Shown in pieces: positions 9,108-17,732 of a stretch of 45,062 bases of DNA. Both the position numbers and the translations under genes were made by a program. Origin of the DNA: Bacteriovorax stolpii (GTDB taxonomy: Bacteria > Bdellovibrionota > UBA1018); contig CAMAQA010000014.1 of the NCBI GenBank assembly GCA_945860415.1, forward strand, positions 1-45,062. Reading direction: 5' to 3'. Position 1 is the first letter of the stretch. Each line of letters starts with the position of its first letter. Below the pieces are notes generated by a model that saw only the letters and a program-made list of their open reading frames with translations, did not search any database and was not told the origin of the DNA.

Positions 9108-10436
9108 TCAAATCGCCATTTCTCGGAAAAGTTCCGCGCAAACACCTTGGTACTGCCTGCCCTTGAGGCGAGACAGGAACGCCGATCGGAGTTCAGCATC
9201 AGTGTATTTTTTCGAGGATGAATCCACCAGATGCTTTTGCGACAGCACCCAGGTTTCCTGGCTGGCCGCGCGAAGTTGCTTTAACTCGCCGGCGTCCATC
9301 TTCAAGGCCACATTTTCGATCGCCCTCGGCAAAATGACCTCGAACCAGAACGTCCACTTCGCCGGCGGAGAGAGCTCACGCGGGGCCATCTTCAGGAGCC
9401 TGCCCAGATCGGAAGGCTCGGAGACTCGTGCAGCTTCCAGCAGCCATGCCCGGAGGGCCGGTGTTACCGCCGAGGCCTTCGCATCCACGAACGACGTGTG
9501 AAACCGCCACTTCAGGCCCACCCACAGGTCATCCTCGAGGGTGAGCTGCAGGTGGTTCAACATGAGGTAGGTCTTGGTCGGTTCATCGAGTGACTTGACC
9601 AGAGCGAGTCGCTCCAGAAAGGGATTTTTCACTCCCTCCTCCTTCAGGAAATGAAGGACCGCAGCCTGGGTCAGGTCGTCGCTGAACATGCCAAAAAGGT
9701 ATCCGAGCCTTCGAAACGCCGAAGGTGACTGCAGGCGGACGGATACCGCCTCTCCCTTGCCGTCCATGAGAGTGGCAAAGACTTCGGACTCGGCTCGAAG
9801 CTGCAGCTCACGCCGGGCAGTCTTTCGAAGCTCGAGATAGGCCAGATAATTCGCTTTTCCGCCGAACTTCTTCGCGAACTGGGCATCCTGCCACCTCCGA
9901 TAAAGGGCGAGATTCACCGGATGAACGACTGGAAAGGCCGGGGTACTCAGAATCACCGGTATCAGCTGCGGCACTCCCAGAGCCGTGGCGATCCAACTCC
10001 CCGCCACATTCACCAGAACTTCAACGACCAGGGTGGCCAGCGCCGGAATACCCTGGGTCCTGGCTACTCGGATGAAGCCTTCCTTCTTGGATTGGATGAA
10101 CTGAGCGAGTCCTCGGGCGTTCAAGTTGGCCTTGAAGCGCTGCCACAGCAGACGCTTGGCCTGCGCGTCCAGTCGAAGCTGCTGGGTGTAGTCGTCGAGG
10201 ATCTTCTGCGCAATCTCTTCGACCTTCTCTGCAGCCTGCGCCTCTCCTGCTGCGGGGTCGTTCAAAAGCGTGGCAAGCTCCTGCGCCAGACTCTCGGTCC
10301 GCAATTCCCAGGAGAGGTCCGTCGGGGCCGGACCAGCCTCGGCCCGCGCTGGTTCGGACCAGGGACCGAGCGACATCCCGCCAAAGACCGACAAGAGCGA
10401 CATCCCGGCTATGACTCTCGATCGAAAGCGATTCAT
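9108..10436 (-). CDS. Exported protein of unknown function with hydrophobic centre
   Basis: The 442-residue product has a clear signal peptide (MNRFRSR, hydrophobic stretch, probable cleavage after ARA near residue 32). The start ATG has a strong AGGAG site six bases upstream. After a charged helical stretch comes a long hydrophobic region at about residues 135-175 (ALATLVVEVLVNVAGSWIAT and on), which could be one hairpin membrane insertion. The rest is helical and rich in Leu, Arg and Glu. I recognise no catalytic motif or family. It is the first gene of a two-gene unit with the arrestin-like gene and is divergent from the metalloprotease lipoprotein gene, separated by 67 bases that contain an inverted repeat. 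Confidence 0.7.
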   Translation of the reverse strand: MNRFRSRVIAGMSLLSVFGGMSLGPWSEPARAEAGPAPTDLSWELRTESLAQELATLLNDPAAGEAQAAEKVEEIAQKILDDYTQQLRLDAQAKRLLWQRFKANLNARGLAQFIQSKKEGFIRVARTQGIPALATLVVEVLVNVAGSWIATALGVPQLIPVILSTPAFPVVHPVNLALYRRWQDAQFAKKFGGKANYLAYLELRKTARRELQLRAESEVFATLMDGKGEAVSVRLQSPSAFRRLGYLFGMFSDDLTQAAVLHFLKEEGVKNPFLERLALVKSLDEPTKTYLMLNHLQLTLEDDLWVGLKWRFHTSFVDAKASAVTPALRAWLLEAARVSEPSDLGRLLKMAPRELSPPAKWTFWFEVILPRAIENVALKMDAGELKQLRAASQETWVLSQKHLVDSSSKKYTDAELRSAFLSRLKGRQYQGVCAELFREMAI

Positions 10437-10462
10437 GAAATCTCCTCATCAACAGAGTACCC

Positions 10463-10484
10463 GATGTTGACTTGGGCCAACATC
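10463..10484. promoter_or_regulatory. Inverted repeat between two divergent exported-protein genes
   Basis: Perfect 7-base arms GATGTTG and CAACATC flank an 8-base spacer. The repeat sits inside the 67-base gap between the divergent genes at 10436 and 10504. Its left arm overlaps a possible rightward -35 (TTGACT, 10467-10472), which is 17 bases from a weak -10-like TAGGCA (10490-10495). An operator controlling one or both genes is possible; the evidence is only the symmetry and position. Confidence 0.35.
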
Positions 10485-10503
10485 GCCGGTAGGCAATGCC
10501 GCC

Positions 10504-12981
10504 ATGCATTATCAGGGGATTTCAGCGAAATTGGGGCTCATTCTATTTATCGCCGTCAGTGCTCTGACGAGCGCGTGTTCTCCGGCAAGGCCCTCACGTC
10601 CCCCGATGATTCCGGTGCTGTCACAAGAAGACTCCGGGATGGTGCGCCTTCGACGGCTCGGAGACGACTTCGATGTGCGTCAGGCGCGCGCCAAGGCCAC
10701 TTTCCTGAAAAGCGAGATCCTGGACCGTGAGTTTCTCTACGGGGTCGATATCCAGAACTCGTCTCTCGGAGAAGGACAAGACCTGTTGCCGGCGATGACC
10801 CTGGGTCACTTCAAGGCCCGGTTCCAGATCGCTGCCGATCGCCTGCTCCTCGTCGCCGAGACCTCGCACCTGTTCATTTCGAAGATCAACCATCCCGAAC
10901 GCCTCATCTACGAATGGACGATCCTCAGTTCGGATGCTGACCACGTTACGATCGCCATCGATCGTCCCTCACCGATTCTCACCACTCTCGTCGCAGGACC
11001 CGAGGCGTCAAGAGAGAGGAACAGCTGGCTCCGCTCTGCGGAATTCGTGAAGGAAGACAACCTCCTGCTTCTCCAGACCAGCCTCGAGACCCAGAAGGGC
11101 GAAGTCATCGAGTTCCTGGAGAGCGTCTTCCCGCGCGAGGCACTGGTCACCGAAGAGCGCCGAAACGATGTGACTCTCGGAGCTCCGCTCTACATGAATG
11201 AGGAGCTGGAGCCCCTATCGACTCGCTTCGGCTTTCTGTCGTCTGTCCTCGTCTATTTCGATGGAGAGAAGGACAGCCGAATCGGCAGCATGGTTGCCAA
11301 TCGCTTTGCCTGGAGTGCGTCCGGCTCCGAAAAGCCGATCGAATGGCATGTGACGCGCAACCTGCCCGACGACCTTCTGCCAGTCATCAGGACCGGAGTC
11401 GAGGGATGGAACCGGTACTCACAGAAGATGTGGGGCAAGGACCTCCTGCGCTTTGCGGGCAGACTTCCCGAGGGCATCCATCTCGGCGACCCCCGATACA
11501 ACGTCATCTACTGGGACACCGTCAATGAAGCCGGTGCTGCCTACGAGACACAGTCTGCAGACCCCGAGACTGGCCTTCAGTCGCACTCGCTCATCTACCT
11601 GCCGCGCTCGTGGATCCGCATGGGCGAAGAGGCCCATCGCAAGAGCTTTCCTTCGGAAATCCGCTCCAGCGAACGCACTCTGTTTGGACAGAAGATTCGC
11701 GCCCGCTGCCAGCGACATGCCTCGGATCGTCCTCACGTGATGAAGGAGTCGCTCGAAGGCATCTCTCCGGAGGTTTTCGGAAGAGAACTCCTCAAGCAGA
11801 CCCTCCTCCATGAAGTCGGACATGCGCTGGGCATGGACCACAACTTCAAGGGATCGCTGGCCTTTGATCCGGATGCGGCCGACTCCATGCCGACCCACTC
11901 GGTGATGGATTACAACGATTTCTTCGTCGAACGCTCCGTGTTTGACTCGGTGGACAGCGCCGATGGGCCGATCCTCGAGTATGATCGCCAGATCCTGTCC
12001 GCCCTCTACAACCGTGCCGAGGACATCTCATCGTCCGATCCGGTTCTTCCCACCTGCAATGACGCAGAGGCCGACCTGCTGGTGATCGATGGCCATACCG
12101 CCGCCGATCCGCTCTGCAATCGATACGATCTGGGCAAGGATCCTGCCGCCACCCTGGTGCGTGCGCTCCAGCTCCTCTCGGAGCCTGCCTCGCGAATGGG
12201 GCCGGTGGTGAGCCTACCGACGGCGCTGGATCGCTACCGTAGCCAGATTGCTCCACGACTGGCAGAGCTGTTGTCGACGAAGCCCGACGCACTCCAATCG
12301 CGTGGCGAAGTGCTGGCGGTCCTGCAGCAGTCGTGGTCGACCGTGACGAAGCTCCAGAGCCAATACCTGTCATCGGGGCACGAAAGCCTGTTCGGTCATC
12401 TCCGCGCGCTTCGCAAGTCGCTGCTGCCTTATCGCGAGGCTCCGGCCAACGAATCCGGGTTTCGTGCCAAGGTGATGTCCACGATGAGCTACGCCGCACT
12501 CCTTCTAGAGCTGCCTCAACAGGCCAAGGCGTCTCGCGAATTACTGGCCCAGGTGCTTCAGCACTGGGCAGCCCAGACACCGTGGGCACTGGGCCAGGAG
12601 AATCCCACCGAGGCGGCGGCAGCCTTGGCCCATGAAGCGATTCCGGCACTGGATTTCTCAAAACTTCGCGAGTCGACTCTCGCGCTGCTCGCCCTCCCCT
12701 CGGGCACCTCGCTGCACTACGCGAAGACAGAGACCGAAGAGCTCGATCTCGAGCTCTGGGCAATCACGATCCTGGCCACCTCGGCAATCGATGCTCGCGA
12801 GCCGGCGCCCGTCCGTCGCTCCGCTGTAGCCGCGCTAGCCACCTACGCTGCCACTGACACCGGCACGAAGTGGATCATTGAGGTCCGCAAGACGCTCCAG
12901 CAGCAACTCACGCAGGCACGCTCCAGCCGCCAGCGCGAGGAACTCCGCCACATGCTGGCGCTGCTGCGAGTATCGAGCTAA
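10504..12981 (+). CDS. Zinc-dependent metalloprotease lipoprotein (metzincin-like)
   Basis: The 825-residue protein begins with a lipoprotein signal (hydrophobic stretch ending LTSAC; Cys25 the probable lipidated residue), so it should be anchored in a periplasm-facing or outer membrane. The extended zinc motif HEVGHALGMDH gives ligands His436, His440 and His446 with catalytic Glu437. A Met-turn candidate, HSVMDYN (Met468), follows, which places it among metzincin peptidases. Residues about 40-400 form a beta-rich N-terminal region and about 540-825 a helical C-terminal region without known motifs. Large lipoproteins of this kind are common in predatory and delta-like bacteria, but no substrate can be inferred. 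It is divergent from the gene at 10436 and ends four bases from the nrdB stop. The ribosome site is weak. Confidence 0.88.
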   Translation: MHYQGISAKLGLILFIAVSALTSACSPARPSRPPMIPVLSQEDSGMVRLRRLGDDFDVRQARAKATFLKSEILDREFLYGVDIQNSSLGEGQDLLPAMTLGHFKARFQIAADRLLLVAETSHLFISKINHPERLIYEWTILSSDADHVTIAIDRPSPILTTLVAGPEASRERNSWLRSAEFVKEDNLLLLQTSLETQKGEVIEFLESVFPREALVTEERRNDVTLGAPLYMNEELEPLSTRFGFLSSVLVYFDGEKDSRIGSMVANRFAWSASGSEKPIEWHVTRNLPDDLLPVIRTGVEGWNRYSQKMWGKDLLRFAGRLPEGIHLGDPRYNVIYWDTVNEAGAAYETQSADPETGLQSHSLIYLPRSWIRMGEEAHRKSFPSEIRSSERTLFGQKIRARCQRHASDRPHVMKESLEGISPEVFGRELLKQTLLHEVGHALGMDHNFKGSLAFDPDAADSMPTHSVMDYNDFFVERSVFDSVDSADGPILEYDRQILSALYNRAEDISSSDPVLPTCNDAEADLLVIDGHTAADPLCNRYDLGKDPAATLVRALQLLSEPASRMGPVVSLPTALDRYRSQIAPRLAELLSTKPDALQSRGEVLAVLQQSWSTVTKLQSQYLSSGHESLFGHLRALRKSLLPYREAPANESGFRAKVMSTMSYAALLLELPQQAKASRELLAQVLQHWAAQTPWALGQENPTEAAAALAHEAIPALDFSKLRESTLALLALPSGTSLHYAKTETEELDLELWAITILATSAIDAREPAPVRRSAVAALATYAATDTGTKWIIEVRKTLQQQLTQARSSRQREELRHMLALLRVSS

Positions 12982-12985
12982 AAAA

Positions 12986-13993
12986 TTAGAAAGCTTCGGA
13001 GAAGCTGACCGCGCTTGCGCTCGAGTCGAAGCCCTTCGAATACTCCGTCACGCGCTTCTCGAAGAAGTTCGTCAACGGCTGCACGTCCTGGAGGAGCATG
13101 AAGCTGAACGGGTTCTTCGAGAGGTACTTCTTGGCGAAGCCCATCTGGGTCAGGCGCTGGTCGGCAACGTACTCGAGGTACTGCTGCATCAGCGTCGGCG
13201 ACAAGCCGGTCACGCCGAAGGACAGACCATCCTGGCAGAAGGCCATTTCCACCTCGATGGCTTCTTCGATCATGCGGTACACGCGGTCCTGCATCGCGGC
13301 GTCGAAGAGGTGCGAGTATTCCGTACGGAGCACCCGGAGGACCTCCATCGCGCCTTCAATGTGGAGGCTTTCGTCACGGAAGACCCAGTTCGTGGCAGTG
13401 GCGAGGCCCGGCAGGAGGCCCTTGCTGCGCAGGAAGTAGACGTACGCAAAGGATCCGAAGAAGAAGAGGCCTTCCACGCACGCTGCAAAGCAGATCATGT
13501 TTTCAATGAACTGCTTGCGCTTGTCATCGGTGTCGAGCTTGTCGAGAGCGTCGATCGAATCCATGTACTTGAAGCAGAAGTCGGCCTTGCGCTTCACGGA
13601 CGGAATGTTCTGGTACGCATCGAACGCCGCACGGCGCTCGTCCATGTCCGGAATGTAGTTATCGACCAGCAGCAGGTACGTTTCGACGTGCAGCATCTCG
13701 TCGAAGAGCTGCTTGCCGAGGAACATGCGGTACTCGGGCGAGTTCACGTGCTTGTAGAAATTGAGCACCAGGTTATGGGCGACGAGATTGTCGGCCGTGG
13801 CGAAGAACGCCACGAGGCGACGAATCAGATGCGCCTCCTGCGGCGTGACCTTGTCGCGGAGGTGCTGGAAGTCGACCGAGAAGTCGATTTCTTCGGTCGT
13901 CCAGATGTTCTTGATCGAGTTCTTGTAGAGCTGAAAGAACTGCGGGTACTTCATCGGACGAAGCGTCAGATCCAATTCGGGCTGGAGCAACAT
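12986..13993 (-). CDS. nrdB: Class I ribonucleotide reductase beta (radical) subunit
   Basis: The 335-residue R2 protein holds the di-metal centre and radical that start reduction of ribonucleotides by NrdA. By alignment from memory with mammalian R2, the metal ligands are Asp68, Glu99, His102, Glu174, Glu208 and His211. The radical tyrosine is kept as Tyr106, seven residues after Glu99 in EMLHVETYLLLVDNYI, so this is not a tyrosine-free class Ic type. The sequence is closer to the eukaryote-like R2 pattern (AFFATADNLV, RDESLH) than to the E. coli type. The ribosome site AGGAAGGG precedes ATG 13993. It lies 22 bases after nrdA on the same strand and is presumably cotranscribed with it from the NrdR-box promoter. 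Confidence 0.96.
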   Translation of the reverse strand: MLLQPELDLTLRPMKYPQFFQLYKNSIKNIWTTEEIDFSVDFQHLRDKVTPQEAHLIRRLVAFFATADNLVAHNLVLNFYKHVNSPEYRMFLGKQLFDEMLHVETYLLLVDNYIPDMDERRAAFDAYQNIPSVKRKADFCFKYMDSIDALDKLDTDDKRKQFIENMICFAACVEGLFFFGSFAYVYFLRSKGLLPGLATATNWVFRDESLHIEGAMEVLRVLRTEYSHLFDAAMQDRVYRMIEEAIEVEMAFCQDGLSFGVTGLSPTLMQQYLEYVADQRLTQMGFAKKYLSKNPFSFMLLQDVQPLTNFFEKRVTEYSKGFDSSASAVSFSEAF

Positions 13994-14015
13994 GGTCTTA
14001 TCCCTTCCTGAGATT

Positions 14016-16361
14016 TTACTGGCAGGCCTCGCAGGCCTCCGGGTTTTCGAGCGAGCAGACGATCGCTTCCTCGGCCGAGTACGTCTTGGCCGGAGCTGCG
14101 GCTGACGTATCGACGGTCGTCTTCTTGATCGAAGTCTTGGCGCGTGAACGCATGTAGTAGGTCGTCTTTACGCCCTGCTTCCAGGCGTACATGTACATGG
14201 AGGAGAGCTTGCCCACGTTCGGGTCTTCCATGAACAGGTTGAGCGACTGCGACTGGCAGATGAACGCCGAGCGCAGGACGGCCATGTCGATGAGTTCCTT
14301 CTGTGAGATTTCCCAGGCCGTTTTGTAGAGTTCGCGGATGTTCGCCGGAATTTCTTCGATCTGCTGGATGGAGCCGTCCGATGCGATGATCTTGTCGCGA
14401 ATGGCGGGCGTCCAAAGGCCGGCACGCTTCAGGTCGTGGATCAGGTAGCGATTAACCTGCAGGAACTCGCCCGACAACGTCTCGCGCTTGAACACATTCG
14501 CGACCTGCGGCTCGATGCTCTCGTAAGAGCCCATGATCGATGCGATCGTGGCCGTCGGAGCAATCGCAATCAGCAGGCTGTTGCGAATGCCGTTCTGGCG
14601 AACGTCGTGGGCGAGCTTATCCCAATCGAAGTGCGTCTCCGGCATCAGCTCCTGGTTCTCGCGAGCCAGCTGCGGCTGGAGCTTGCCGTCGGCATAGCGC
14701 GACTCACGGAACTTCTCGAAGGGACCATGCTTCTTGGCGAGCTCCATCGAGGTCTGGATCGCCTGGTAATAAATGGTCTCGGAGATGCGCGACGAGATCG
14801 CCTTGGCCTTGTCGCTCGTGAACGGAATACGCATCTTGAAGAGCGCATCCTGCAGGCCCATGATGCCGAGGCCGACCGGGCGCCAGCGATGGTTGGAGGT
14901 CTTCGACTCCGGCGTCGGATAGTAGTTCAGGTCGACCACGCGATCGAGAAACTTGGCGGCAGTGGCAGCCACCTTCATCAGGCGCTCGAAATCGAACTCT
15001 CCCTGGGCGGTCACGAACGACGACAGGTTGATGCTGCCCAGGTTGCAGACCGCCGTCTGGTCACCCGAGGTGACTTCGAGGATTTCCGTGCAGAGGTTCG
15101 AGCTGTGGATGACGTTGCCCGGCTGTCCGGTCTGTGCCGAACGCAGGTTCGCCTTGTCCTTGAAGCAGATCCAGCCGTTTCCGGTTTCAGCCAGCGTCTG
15201 CATCATGCGGGCGTAGAGCTGGCGCGCCGAGACCTGCTTCATGGCCTTTCCGTCGGCTTCGTACTTCGCGTAGAGCTCTTCGAAGTCCTTGCCGAAGCTG
15301 TCGGCAAGGCCCGGAACGTCACTCGGCGAAAACAGCGACCACTGCTGGTCGGTTTCCACGCGCTTCATGAAAAGATCAGAAATCCAGAGGGCAAGATTCA
15401 GGTTGTGCGTGCGGCGCTCGTCAGCACCGGTATTGTTGCGGAGCTCGAGGAACGCCTCAATATCGGCATGCCACGGCTCGAGGTACACGGCCGCAGCGCC
15501 CTTGCGCTTGCCCCCCTGGTTCACGGCGTGAACCGACGAATCAAACACCTTCAGGAACGGAATGATGCCGTTCGAGAGGCCGTTGGTTCCCTTGATCAGG
15601 GCACCTGAGGAACGAACCGGGGTCCAGTCGATGCCGATTCCGCCCGAGAACTTCGAGAGCTTGGCGCAGTCGGAGATCGACTTGTAGATGCCTTCGAGGC
15701 TGTCTTCAGCCACCGTCAGCAGGTAGCAGGAGCTCATCTGCGGATGGCGGGTACCGGAGTTGAAAAGCGTCGGGGTTGCCGGGGTGTAGTAAAACTGGCT
15801 GACGATCTCGTACAGCTCGAGAGCTTCGGTGATGGTCTGCGACAGGCCGAGAGCCACGCGCATGAACATCCACTGCGGGCGCTCAATGAGCTTGCGCGAC
15901 TTCGGGTGACGAAGCAGGTAGCGGTCGGCTACCGTCTTCATTCCAAAGTATTCGAAAAGGTCATCGCGCTCGTGGCGGATCGCGAACTCGAGGGTCTGAA
16001 AATCCTGCGACGCCAGTTCGAGAACCGAACCCGAGAGAAGACCGAGGTCGGCGGAGTTCCGGACGTATTCGCGAAACGAAACATCGCGGCCCACTTCTTT
16101 TCGGATGCCTTCGGCCAGCATGCGGGCGGCAACCTTGGAGTAGTTCGGCTCATCGGCCATGAGCATCACGGCATTGGCGATCGACAGTCCGTCGAGCTCT
16201 TCCGTGGTGCTTCCTTCATGCAGGCCGCTGATCGTCCGCTTCGCCACATCAATGGCTTCCACGTTTTCGAGACCGCGACACGCGCGGCTCACTGCATGAA
16301 GAATCTTCTCGATTTTGACTTCTTCGCGCGTACCGTCACGTTTGATGACCTGCATGACCAT
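14016..16361 (-). CDS. nrdA: Class I ribonucleotide reductase alpha (catalytic) subunit
   Basis: From ATG 16361 the product has 781 residues; GGGGGT lies about eight bases upstream. An upstream in-frame TTG at 16376 is less likely. An N-terminal ATP-cone (VIKRDGTREEVKIEKI) indicates allosteric activity control by ATP/dATP. Active-site residues expected from E. coli NrdA are present: Cys212 and Cys439 (the disulfide pair, in SSCYLL and AVCNLGSIN), and the NLCTE motif with Asn422, the thiyl-radical Cys424 and Glu426. The C-terminal tail ends CEACQ, the redox pair that re-reduces the active site. It reduces ribonucleoside diphosphates to deoxy forms in the cytoplasm with NrdB. It heads the nrdA-nrdB operon. 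Confidence 0.96.
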   Translation of the reverse strand: MVMQVIKRDGTREEVKIEKILHAVSRACRGLENVEAIDVAKRTISGLHEGSTTEELDGLSIANAVMLMADEPNYSKVAARMLAEGIRKEVGRDVSFREYVRNSADLGLLSGSVLELASQDFQTLEFAIRHERDDLFEYFGMKTVADRYLLRHPKSRKLIERPQWMFMRVALGLSQTITEALELYEIVSQFYYTPATPTLFNSGTRHPQMSSCYLLTVAEDSLEGIYKSISDCAKLSKFSGGIGIDWTPVRSSGALIKGTNGLSNGIIPFLKVFDSSVHAVNQGGKRKGAAAVYLEPWHADIEAFLELRNNTGADERRTHNLNLALWISDLFMKRVETDQQWSLFSPSDVPGLADSFGKDFEELYAKYEADGKAMKQVSARQLYARMMQTLAETGNGWICFKDKANLRSAQTGQPGNVIHSSNLCTEILEVTSGDQTAVCNLGSINLSSFVTAQGEFDFERLMKVAATAAKFLDRVVDLNYYPTPESKTSNHRWRPVGLGIMGLQDALFKMRIPFTSDKAKAISSRISETIYYQAIQTSMELAKKHGPFEKFRESRYADGKLQPQLARENQELMPETHFDWDKLAHDVRQNGIRNSLLIAIAPTATIASIMGSYESIEPQVANVFKRETLSGEFLQVNRYLIHDLKRAGLWTPAIRDKIIASDGSIQQIEEIPANIRELYKTAWEISQKELIDMAVLRSAFICQSQSLNLFMEDPNVGKLSSMYMYAWKQGVKTTYYMRSRAKTSIKKTTVDTSAAAPAKTYSAEEAIVCSLENPEACEACQ

Positions 16362-16370
16362 AATTCTGAC

Positions 16371-16421
16371 CCCCAATGAAAAGTGTCGTCAAGGACTAGA
16401 CTCCACAATAGGTAGTGTCAA
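16371..16421 (-). promoter_or_regulatory. Tandem NrdR-like boxes with overlapping -35 upstream of nrdA
   Basis: On the minus strand, ACACTACCTATTGTGG (16418-16403) and ACACTTTTCATTGGGG (16386-16371) resemble the NrdR consensus ACACwATATATwGTGT, with about 13 and 11 of 16 positions agreeing. They are separated by 16 bases, so their centres are 32 bases apart, about three helical turns; this paired spacing is the usual NrdR arrangement. A TTGACA (-35-like, complement of 16416-16421) overlaps the distal box. The proximal box is only 9 bases from the nrdA start codon. NrdR would repress nrdAB when ATP/dATP is plentiful. The nrdR gene is not in this window. Confidence 0.72.
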
Positions 16422-16560
16422 CGCGCGCACCCAGCGGATTTTTTGCCCGGACGCCCAGAAGCAACAGGAGCGCGAGCCACGTCGAAAAACTTCTGAATGC
16501 ATTGCGAAAAAAGCCGGCCTAATTTTCGCTCAGTCAATGGCTTGACATCACGCAATCGTC

Positions 16561-16590
16561 CGCTCCGCCGCACTCAAAGCGGCAGGAGCG
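16561..16590. repeat. GC-rich hairpin upstream of the SGNH hydrolase gene
   Basis: An 11-base-pair stem (CGCTCCGCCGC with GCGGC-A-GGAGCG, one bulged A at 16584) closes a 7-base loop ACTCAAA. It lies in the 293-base nrdA/SGNH divergent intergenic region, about 65 bases before the SGNH start. No T-run follows on either strand, so it is not a standard intrinsic terminator. It may be a leader structure or an operator. A TTGACA at 16542-16547 lies just before it, but no convincing -10 follows at the right distance. The rest of the intergenic region shows nothing else I can name. Confidence 0.4.
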
Positions 16591-16654
16591 AATTCCGATG
16601 AGTTGTCGGGATGAAATCACCCTTTTCTTGCCCTAAACTGGGAGCTACCAGCCG

Positions 16655-17683
16655 ATGAAACGAATCACTTGGGCAGTGGCACTTACGGTCCTGATGGCAG
16701 GCGAAACCACCTGGGGGATGGGCAAATCCAATCCGACGCGCGTGATGGTCGCGCTCGGAGACTCGATGACCGCCGGTACGTTTGCGAACACGACGAGTTC
16801 GCCGGAGTCCTCGAAGCTCCAGGACATCTTCCTGGTTCCCCCTGGCGCATCTGCGCTGCAGCCAGCCGCTCTCAAGCGCGAACTCACTCCGACGGACTCG
16901 AGCTTCAAGACGGCGTTCTTTAAATTCCTGCTGAAGCCCTTCCTGGAGAACAAGGAGACGCTCTCCTGGGCCAGCGGACGCCTGATCAGCTCGCATTACG
17001 AGCGCATCCGCGCCGCGCTCCAGTCGCATGGTGAAAACATCCTGGGTTTCTACCCCATGAACCTGTCGGTTCCGGGTTCGAAATCGATCCATATCCTCGA
17101 GCAGGCCCGAAGGATTCCGCAGGAACTCGATCGACGTGGAAATCCGAAGGTGGACTATATCGCGATGACCATGGGTGCGAATGATGTCTGCGAATCCACC
17201 GCAGGCCCGGTCGTTCCGGATGAGGAGTTCGAGGTGAATGTCCGGCAGGTGCTTGCCCAGCTTGCCGCTACCGCCGAGGCGAAAGGATACACACGCGAGA
17301 AACCGCTTCGCGTGCTCCTCGCCGGCATTCCAAGAATTCCTCATTCAGGCGCCCCGAAATTCTGGAAGCACAAGATCTTTGCCGGCCTGACCTGTGAGAC
17401 GGTCCGCAAGAAGATCTTCAAATTCTGCCCGAACCTGCTCGATTGGACCGACGAGGCGAGCTACCTGGATCGCTTGAGCAAGGTGGAGAGAAAGAACGAG
17501 ATCCTCCAGCGCACCATCCTGGAAGCGAACGACCGGCACGACCGGATCCAGGTCGTCTTCGGATCCGGCCTTGCCGACGTCTCGTTCGAACCCGAGGACC
17601 TGGCGTTCGACTGCTTCCATCCGAATGCCAACGCCCAGAAGCGAATTTCGGAAGCCCTCTGGCGCGACCAGCCCTGGTTCTGA
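16655..17683 (+). CDS. Exported SGNH/GDSL-type hydrolase
   Basis: The 342-residue protein starts with a short signal peptide (MKRITWAVALTVLMAGETTW). The SGNH blocks are present in order: block I ALGDSM with catalytic Ser37, block II Gly141 (LSVPGSKS), block III GAND with Asn176, and block V DCFHPN with Asp319 and His322. This fold gives esterases, lipases, thioesterases and O-deacetylases, acting here in the periplasm or outside the cell. An insertion of about 90 residues separates blocks I and II, longer than in compact GDSL lipases. Several cysteines in the C-terminal half (Cys179, Cys320 and others) could form disulfides. It is followed 49 bases later by oxyR in the same direction, probably an independent gene. 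The substrate is unknown. Confidence 0.88.
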   Translation: MKRITWAVALTVLMAGETTWGMGKSNPTRVMVALGDSMTAGTFANTTSSPESSKLQDIFLVPPGASALQPAALKRELTPTDSSFKTAFFKFLLKPFLENKETLSWASGRLISSHYERIRAALQSHGENILGFYPMNLSVPGSKSIHILEQARRIPQELDRRGNPKVDYIAMTMGANDVCESTAGPVVPDEEFEVNVRQVLAQLAATAEAKGYTREKPLRVLLAGIPRIPHSGAPKFWKHKIFAGLTCETVRKKIFKFCPNLLDWTDEASYLDRLSKVERKNEILQRTILEANDRHDRIQVVFGSGLADVSFEPEDLAFDCFHPNANAQKRISEALWRDQPWF

Positions 17684-17732
17684 CACCAATCCACCAGGTG
17701 CATCGACTCGAAAATGGTGATAATCTGGACGA

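Noticed and set aside
12878..15608. Long plus-strand frames opposite nrdB and nrdA
   Set aside because: They are mirror frames of the ribonucleotide reductase genes, produced by GC-rich codon use. The translations are low-complexity runs of Leu, Glu, Val and Arg.
16542..16570. TTGACA as a promoter for the SGNH hydrolase gene
   Set aside because: The sequence 16-18 bases downstream is GC-rich hairpin DNA with no -10-like hexamer.
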